Origin: Daucus carota subsp. sativus
Lineage: Eukaryota; Streptophyta; Magnoliopsida; Apiales; Apiaceae
Length of the DNA: 64,000 nt
Reading direction: 5' to 3'
NCBI RefSeq assembly: GCF_001625215.2
Contig: NC_030384.2
Location: 29,190,527-29,254,526, forward strand
Shown: positions 58,570 to 64,000 of the stretch, in pieces
Layout: each line of letters begins with the position of its first letter
Position numbering within the stretch: position 1 is the stretch's first letter
The notes under the pieces: model-generated
Databases searched by the model: none
What the model saw: the letters and a program-made list of their open reading frames with translations, nothing else
Told to the model about the DNA's origin: nothing
Program-made: the position numbers and the translations under genes

Positions 58570-61227
58570 ATGAGGAAGTCCGTTCAGGTTGGCTATGGGA
58601 AATTGATTGTTGATTTTCTGTTGCTGGCCTTTGTGGTTGGTGAAGTATTAGCTGCTGATTATGTCCCGGCAGATAATAACCTTGTGAACTGTGGTGGTCC
58701 TGATGATAAAGTTGATGGTCGCCAATGGACTACAGATAAAGGGTCAAAGTTTGTTTTGGCAGGTGCCAAGTCTTCTACGTTCGAGGCTGACGCCCAGAAA
58801 TCTTCAGTTCCGACTACCCCTTACCTGACTGCTCGTGTTTTCCAATCCGAGTTCACCTACAGCATTCCGGTTGCTGTTGGTCGCAAATTTATCCGCCTCC
58901 ACTTCTATCCTGCATCCTATGGAAACTTCAATGCCTCTAAGGCTATCTTCTCAGTGTCTTGTGGTCCATATACCCTTCTCAAAAACTTTAGTGCAGCACA
59001 AACCGCAGAAGCGCTTAACTATGATATTATTGTTAAAGAGTATTCTATTAATGTTCCATCCACAATGTTAAACATTACCTTCACCCCAGCTTCAAATATT
59101 CCTGATTCATATGCATTTGTGAACGGTATTGAGGCTGTGTCACATCCTGACATCTATGCGACTGAAGCGGCTCTCGTGGGGCTAAGTAATCAATTCACCA
59201 TTGATAATTCCACTGCTCTTGAGAATGTTTATCGGTTAAATGTAGGTGGAAATGCCATTTCTCCCTCAAGTGATACTGGTCTCTTTAGGTCCTGGTTCGA
59301 TGATATGCTTTACATATTTGGGGCAGGATCTGGGGTTTCACAAACAGCTGACCCAGATATGACTATTGCCTATCCTCCAGACATACCTGCTTATGTGGCA
59401 CCAGTTGATATATATAAAACTGCTAGAACAATGGGTCCAGACCCGAACATAAACGATCAGTACAATTTGACTTGGGTCTTCTCTGTTGATTCAGGTTTCT
59501 CTTACTTGGTTAGGCTCCATTTCTGCGAGGTTTCTGCAAATGTAACCAAGATTAACCAGAGGGTGTTTGATATCTTCCTTAACAATAAAACTGCCGAGGC
59601 TGGGGCAGATGTGGTTGCTTGGACTGTTACAAATGGAGTTCCAATTTACAAGGATTATGCGGTGATTGTTCCATCCGGGCCTCCACAGCAGGATCTTTGG
59701 TTAGCATTGCATCCGAATCTTAAAGCGAAATCAAATTACGATGATGCAATTCTTAATGGGGTGGAGATATTCAAAATAAATGTTACTGATGGAATTCTTG
59801 CAGGTCCCAATCCTATCCCAGCCCCTAAACAAGACAGAATTGATCCATCACGTAAACGATCTTCATCTGGATCAGGTGACTCAAATAAGACTGGTGTCAT
59901 TGGTGGCAGCATCGGGGGTAGCATTGCTGCTGTACTTCTTGTTGGTTTACTTGTTTGTTTTCTTGCTCGGCGTAGGCAGAGGAGGGATCCGAGTGCAAGT
60001 GATGGACCATCTGGGTGGCTACCTCTTTCTCTCTATGGAAATTCACATTCCTCAGGTTCTGGAAAGACCACAACCACAGGGAGCTATGCCTCCTCCCTCC
60101 CTTCAAATCTTTGCCGACACTTCTCTTTTGCTGAGATAATGGCTGCAACCAAGAATTTTGACGATGCACTGATCCTTGGCGTGGGTGGTTTTGGCAAAGT
60201 GTACAAGGGTGAGATTGATGGTGGTACAACTATGGTTGCAATCAAGCGTGGAAATCCGCTATCTGAGCAAGGTGTGCACGAATTCCAAACGGAGATTGAA
60301 ATGCTCTCAAAACTACGACACCGACACCTTGTTTCATTGATTGGTTATTGTGAAGAAAACTGTGAAATGATCCTTGTGTATGATTACATGGCTTATGGAA
60401 CTCTCCGTGAGCATCTCTACAAGACCCAAAAGCCACCTTTGCCATGGAAGCAGAGACTTGAAATCTGCATTGGGGCTGCTCGTGGTTTGCATTATCTTCA
60501 TACGGGTGCCAAGCATACTATTATCCACCGTGATGTCAAGACAACCAACATTCTCTTAGATGAAAAGTGGGTTGCAAAGGTATCTGATTTCGGATTGTCA
60601 AAAACAGGTCCTACATTGGATCACACTCATGTCAGTACAGTAGTGAAAGGTAGTTTTGGGTATCTCGATCCGGAGTACTTTAGGCGGCAGCAACTGACAG
60701 AAAAATCTGATGTATACTCGTTTGGAGTTGTTCTGTTTGAGATTTTATGTGCTCGTCCTGCTTTGAACCCAACACTACCAAAGGAGCAAGTGAGTTTGGC
60801 GGAGTGGGCTTTCCATTGCCATCAGAAGGGCAATCTTGATCAGATTATTGATCCATATCTCAAGGGAAAGATTGCTCCTGAGTGTCTAAAAAAGGTAGCA
60901 GAAACAGCAGTAAAGTGTGTGGCTGATCAGGGAATTGACAGGCCATCAATGGGTGATGTCCTATGGAACCTTGAATTTGCTCTGCAGCTCCAAGAGAGTG
61001 CTGAAGAGAGTGGTAAAGGTTTTGTCGGGATGGACTTAGAAGACGGAGCATTTGATAAAGGAAAGAAGGATCCTGATTCATCCACAGGCTTTGATGGGCA
61101 TGTAACAGATTCAAGAAGCTCTGGCATGTCAATGAGCATTGGTGGACGAAGTCTAGCGAGTACAGACTCAGATGGTTTGACTCCTAGTGCTGTTTTCTCT
61201 CAAATCATGAACCCAAAAGGACGATGA
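58570..61227 (+). CDS. FER: FERONIA-like malectin receptor kinase (CrRLK1L family)
   Basis: Cell-surface receptor kinase that senses cell-wall state and RALF peptides. Single coding exon, 885 aa (FERONIA is 895). Start at MRKSVQVG (58570); the frame extends upstream to 58456 but an intron acceptor at about 58512 lies there. Signal peptide about residues 1-29 (LLLAFVVGEVLAA), then two malectin-like domains (DNNLVNCGG...; YRLNVGG...FRSWFDDMLYIFG; GFSYLVRLHFCE), transmembrane helix about 441-467 (GSIGGSIAAVLLVGLLVCFL), and a kinase domain with GVGGFGKVYKG, Lys559 (VAIKR), HRDVKTTNIL (D655), DFG (D673) and the activation loop GSFGYLDPEYF. The RD motif and all catalytic residues are intact. The C-terminus ends SAVFSQIMNPKGR, the FERONIA-type tail. 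Confidence 0.95.
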   Translation: MRKSVQVGYGKLIVDFLLLAFVVGEVLAADYVPADNNLVNCGGPDDKVDGRQWTTDKGSKFVLAGAKSSTFEADAQKSSVPTTPYLTARVFQSEFTYSIPVAVGRKFIRLHFYPASYGNFNASKAIFSVSCGPYTLLKNFSAAQTAEALNYDIIVKEYSINVPSTMLNITFTPASNIPDSYAFVNGIEAVSHPDIYATEAALVGLSNQFTIDNSTALENVYRLNVGGNAISPSSDTGLFRSWFDDMLYIFGAGSGVSQTADPDMTIAYPPDIPAYVAPVDIYKTARTMGPDPNINDQYNLTWVFSVDSGFSYLVRLHFCEVSANVTKINQRVFDIFLNNKTAEAGADVVAWTVTNGVPIYKDYAVIVPSGPPQQDLWLALHPNLKAKSNYDDAILNGVEIFKINVTDGILAGPNPIPAPKQDRIDPSRKRSSSGSGDSNKTGVIGGSIGGSIAAVLLVGLLVCFLARRRQRRDPSASDGPSGWLPLSLYGNSHSSGSGKTTTTGSYASSLPSNLCRHFSFAEIMAATKNFDDALILGVGGFGKVYKGEIDGGTTMVAIKRGNPLSEQGVHEFQTEIEMLSKLRHRHLVSLIGYCEENCEMILVYDYMAYGTLREHLYKTQKPPLPWKQRLEICIGAARGLHYLHTGAKHTIIHRDVKTTNILLDEKWVAKVSDFGLSKTGPTLDHTHVSTVVKGSFGYLDPEYFRRQQLTEKSDVYSFGVVLFEILCARPALNPTLPKEQVSLAEWAFHCHQKGNLDQIIDPYLKGKIAPECLKKVAETAVKCVADQGIDRPSMGDVLWNLEFALQLQESAEESGKGFVGMDLEDGAFDKGKKDPDSSTGFDGHVTDSRSSGMSMSIGGRSLASTDSDGLTPSAVFSQIMNPKGR

Positions 61228-61925
61228 GATAATCCCTCCCTGGTTACACTTTTCTACAGGTCGATACCCAGCTAGGCAATGTGATTCACACTGCCTGGTA
61301 ACTACTCTCTCATTTGTATCTTATTCTTTTCTACCTTAATGTTTTATTATCTTCATATGGCTTTCCATCAAATATGTACTATAATTTGTATCTACGGTAC
61401 TGCTACATCCAGGTAATAGCATATGCGTAATTTAGTATGTAAGAGTTTATTTTTGTATATATTTTTAGCTATACTTTCTACCTGACTGCTATATATTCGT
61501 GTATGCTGGTTTTGAAGTAATATAGTGTGTCGTCTATGCTTATCCTACACCACGATTCGATAGAGTTATATATGCCGAGCAAAGTTTATCAATTTTAGCT
61601 AAGGGATATGTGAAAGTGTTCAAGTTATCAGTTTTCGTGACATTTTGCAATTCTATCACCAGCTGGCTTGTTTTGTACTAATGTCGTATATCTGGCATTG
61701 CTGCGGACAGCACACCAGAAAGGAAGAGAATGAAAAGAGCATCACATTCACATGGATGGGTGCCGGCGCTCTAGAAAGGCAAGATGGATTCCAAGTTGTT
61801 GGTTTCTTTTTCAAAACTTGCACATGAGTCGTGTAGTTTTGGTTTTGACATTGGTTTCTTTCAATTATTTCTAGTTTTGATTTTGAATTATGTGCTTATA
61901 TATATACGCTCATTATACGGTCATG
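61228..61925 (+). other. FERONIA-like 3' UTR and flank
   Basis: AT-rich 3' flank with no other coding potential. A poly(A) signal could not be assigned uniquely. Confidence 0.45.
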
Positions 61926-63130
61926 CCCAAATGTTGCGTAAAACTAAAATCCGCGTTCAAATTATGAGTTGTACAGAACAAATCACGATTTACGGTAGGC
62001 ATAAACTCCAAACTCCGATCACAATAATACCAATAACTTAAACAATATCCAGGGTTATAGTAGCACAAACTCTGATCACAATAATGTAAGTCTCAATAAT
62101 ACAAGTCATAATGTAAGTCTCAATAATACAAGTCACTTAAATATTTGGAGGAGATCATTGTTACATTGTCGTCATCATATTTAAATGTGACAACCGGGCC
62201 ATCCAATATATATCCCAAAATTTGTAAAATCGTGTTTAGATTATTATTTGTACTAGCCTTTAACCCGTGCGAAGCACGGGCGGATATAAAATTCGTAATT
62301 TATTAATTATAATTTAAATTTTAACATCATTTTAATAGTATTTTAGAATTGTTGAATTGGATTTTAACTAAAATTCGTAATTTATTAATTATAATTTAAA
62401 TTTTAACATCATTTTAATAGTATTTTAGAATTGATGAATTGGATTTTAACCCGATTATATTTACCAACTGATTATATTTTTTGGATGACTAAAAATTATA
62501 CCAATGTCGATTTATTATAATGTAGTATATAAATTATATTTAAAAGAATAATAGTGATGTTTTTATCCTCTACTACATCTCAAGTGTTTGTAATTTAAAT
62601 GGTATAAAATTCTTTAATGTTGTAAGAGCAAGAGAAGTTTACATGTGATAGACTTGTAGTTACAACAGAGATGACCAAACCAAAATTTTGTACGACTACA
62701 AATTAAACCTATGTTGGCTTATTATAGTATAGTATAGATTGGTCACAGTAGTATAAATCAAATGTGACGACCGGACCATCCAATATATATCCAAAAATTT
62801 GTAAAACCGCGTTTAGATTATCATTTGTATTGGTCACAGTATTATAAATCACGTGTGACTACTGAGCCATCTAATATATATCCAAAAAGTTGTAAAATCC
62901 GAATTCAAATTATAAATTGTATTGAATACCGATCACTCTATTACAGATCACAGGTTATAATAGCACAAACTCCTATCACAACAATACAAATCATTTAGAT
63001 AAATATTTAAGAAATCTTCGGGCTATCAGAAGAAAAACTGGCATCTTCATGCTATTCTGATATTAAAATTTGATAGAAGTAAAATTGGAACAAGTTAACC
63101 GGAATGTCACCGGGCCATCCAAGGTAAAGT
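61925..63130. repeat. Degenerate tandem/interspersed repeat block
   Basis: Recurrent words GCCATCCAATATATATCC, AAATTTGTAAAATCG, GTTTAGATTAT and GGTCACAGTAKTATAAATC at about 62200, 62775 and 62863 define a unit of about 87 bp; diverged relatives occur at about 61930-62060 and 62890-63000 (TATAATAGCACAAACTC). Also a short direct repeat of ATAATGTAAGTCTCAATAAT at about 62082 and 62109. The Helitron 62253-62738 interrupts one unit. Confidence 0.7.
62253..62738 (-). mobile_element. Short non-autonomous Helitron (486 bp)
   Basis: On the minus strand: 5' TCTATACTATACTATAATAA at 62738 and 3' hairpin CCCGTGCTTCGCACGGG followed by TTAAAGGCTAG at 62253, inserted between host A (62252) and T (62739). 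Removing it joins TTTGTA to TTGGTCACAG, the sequence found uninterrupted in the neighbouring repeat unit at about 62825-62842. Internally it has an 81 bp direct tandem repeat (about 62287-62367 and 62369-62450). Confidence 0.85.
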
Positions 63131-63468
63131 TCCGTTACAAGTTCCCAATATTCACTTTATTCGCATTTTATTTGAGCAAATACACGTTATAAAGACATAA
63201 ATTTATAATCAAAGTAACACATACTCCATATGTATTATAGTCCTTATTCCTTGTATAACTAAAGATTCATGAAAAACCAACTAGATACAACAAAAGCCCG
63301 TGAGAGATAACAGGCTACTCCACTAAGAAGTAAGAACATTTCAATACCATTATTTTAATCTTTTCCGAAACAAAAAAAGAAAGGACAAAATCAATCAACT
63401 TATGTAACACTTTACAATCCGAGGGGAGGACACAACGATACTTGCACATGATACTAACACCGGGCAGC

Positions 63469-63938
63469 TCATGAATTCAAAATAGTAGCCATCTTCTTCT
63501 GCAGCTCCGGCTTGTTAGCCCCGACAAGTTTGTCAAATTGCTGCCCATCTCTAAGGAAGAAGAAAGTTGGAGTGGCTTTGATATCCCACTGTGTACTAAA
63601 TTCCTGCACAACCGAAGATATCTTCATCAATAAATTTAGCTAAACCTAACATGTAACATTGTAACAGATCCATAAGCATCTTCACCACAGAGTATAACTT
63701 TTGCACTAGACAGGCAGCACCATCAAGCATTCAGATGAGATGGATTCCCTAGGGAGTAAATGTAGTCGCAATTAAGAACATGAAGACAAGTTCATAACCG
63801 TGTTGCATTACTTACAGTGAGTTCATCAACATCAATGGCTAAAAACATAATAGATGGGTGAGTCTCAGATAGCTCCCGGTAGTACGGCGCAATCATTCTA
63901 CAAGGACCACACCATGATGCACTAAAGTTTGCAATTAC
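63469..63938 (-). CDS. h-type thioredoxin, C-terminal two exons, cut by right edge
   Basis: Cytosolic dithiol-disulfide reductase. Exon 63816-63938 reads VIANFSASWCGPCRMIAPYY with the WCGPC active site, then LSETHPSIMFLAIDVDELT; final exon 63469-63603 reads EFSTQWDIKATPTFFFLRDG, with the cis-proline motif ATPTF, and ends MATILNS. Splice sites: donor T|GTAAGT (GT at 63814-63815), acceptors AACAG and TGCAG. The N-terminal exon(s) lie to the right of the window. The sequence pattern fits subgroup h thioredoxins with an extended N-terminus (h2/h9 type) but the subgroup cannot be fixed from this part. Confidence 0.93.
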
Positions 63939-64000
63939 CTGTTTAACAAGAACCAACAATAGATGAGTACTATAACTGGGGTAATAACTGTCTATGGTAA

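Noticed and set aside
1-64000. CRISPR arrays, operons, bacterial or viral genes
   Set aside because: Intron-rich plant genes throughout; repeats have no spacer structure and no viral coding frames were recognised.

Overview
The window is nuclear DNA from a flowering plant, most likely a eudicot. The evidence is AT-rich intergenic sequence, GT-AG introns inside plant-only gene families (vacuolar sorting receptor, sieve-element-occlusion protein, FERONIA-type receptor kinase), and abundant small plant transposons. I cannot fix the species; an asterid (possibly Apiaceae) is only a guess.

Layout, left to right. 1-1.65 kb: 5' half of a vacuolar sorting receptor gene (minus strand, cut by the left edge). 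2.65-18.6 kb: three tandem minus-strand F-box genes. The first two lie on a segmental duplication of about 6.6-6.8 kb. All three share a small second coding exon about 1.0-1.9 kb downstream of the main one. 18.6-25.4 kb: mostly transposon debris (a MULE-like MITE, a 5'-truncated LINE, a dispersed duplication) around a citrate-binding-protein-like gene (minus). 25.5-32.9 kb: a complete 7-exon P4-ATPase (ALA1-like phospholipid flippase, minus) with a 640 bp foldback element in its first intron. 34.6-36.6 kb: MITE, LINE RNase H relic and a nested hAT element. 37.5-45.2 kb: two tandem sieve-element-occlusion (SEO) genes (plus), both damaged. The first is truncated and has a 2.6 kb Helitron 17 bp before its ATG. 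The second is complete apart from a 310 bp MITE inside an exon. 47.3-52.4 kb: a ribosomal protein S6 kinase gene (plus). 53.2-55.1 kb: an endo-beta-1,4-mannanase gene (minus) whose product ends in HDEL. 58.1-61.2 kb: a FERONIA-like receptor kinase with an intron-free coding region (plus). 61.9-63.1 kb: degenerate tandem repeats holding a 486 bp Helitron. 63.5-64 kb: the 3' end of an h-type thioredoxin gene (minus, cut by the right edge).

The genes do not form a pathway; this is an ordinary plant gene neighbourhood. Functions include vacuolar sorting, ubiquitin ligase substrate choice, membrane lipid asymmetry, phloem sealing, TOR signalling, wall mannan turnover, cell-wall sensing and redox control. 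Exon models were checked by reading frame: summed coding exons are divisible by three for the flippase (1304 aa), S6 kinase (487 aa), mannanase (457 aa), citrate-binding-like protein (215 aa) and SEO2 once its MITE and one target-site copy are left out (709 codons).

The most informative signals are transposon insertions that can be compared with an empty paralogous site inside the same window (two Helitrons, one LINE, one exon MITE), three tiny poly(A)-only insertions with target-site duplications, the concealed conserved C-terminal mini-exon of the F-box genes, and the HDEL-tailed mannanase with an apparent GC-AG intron.
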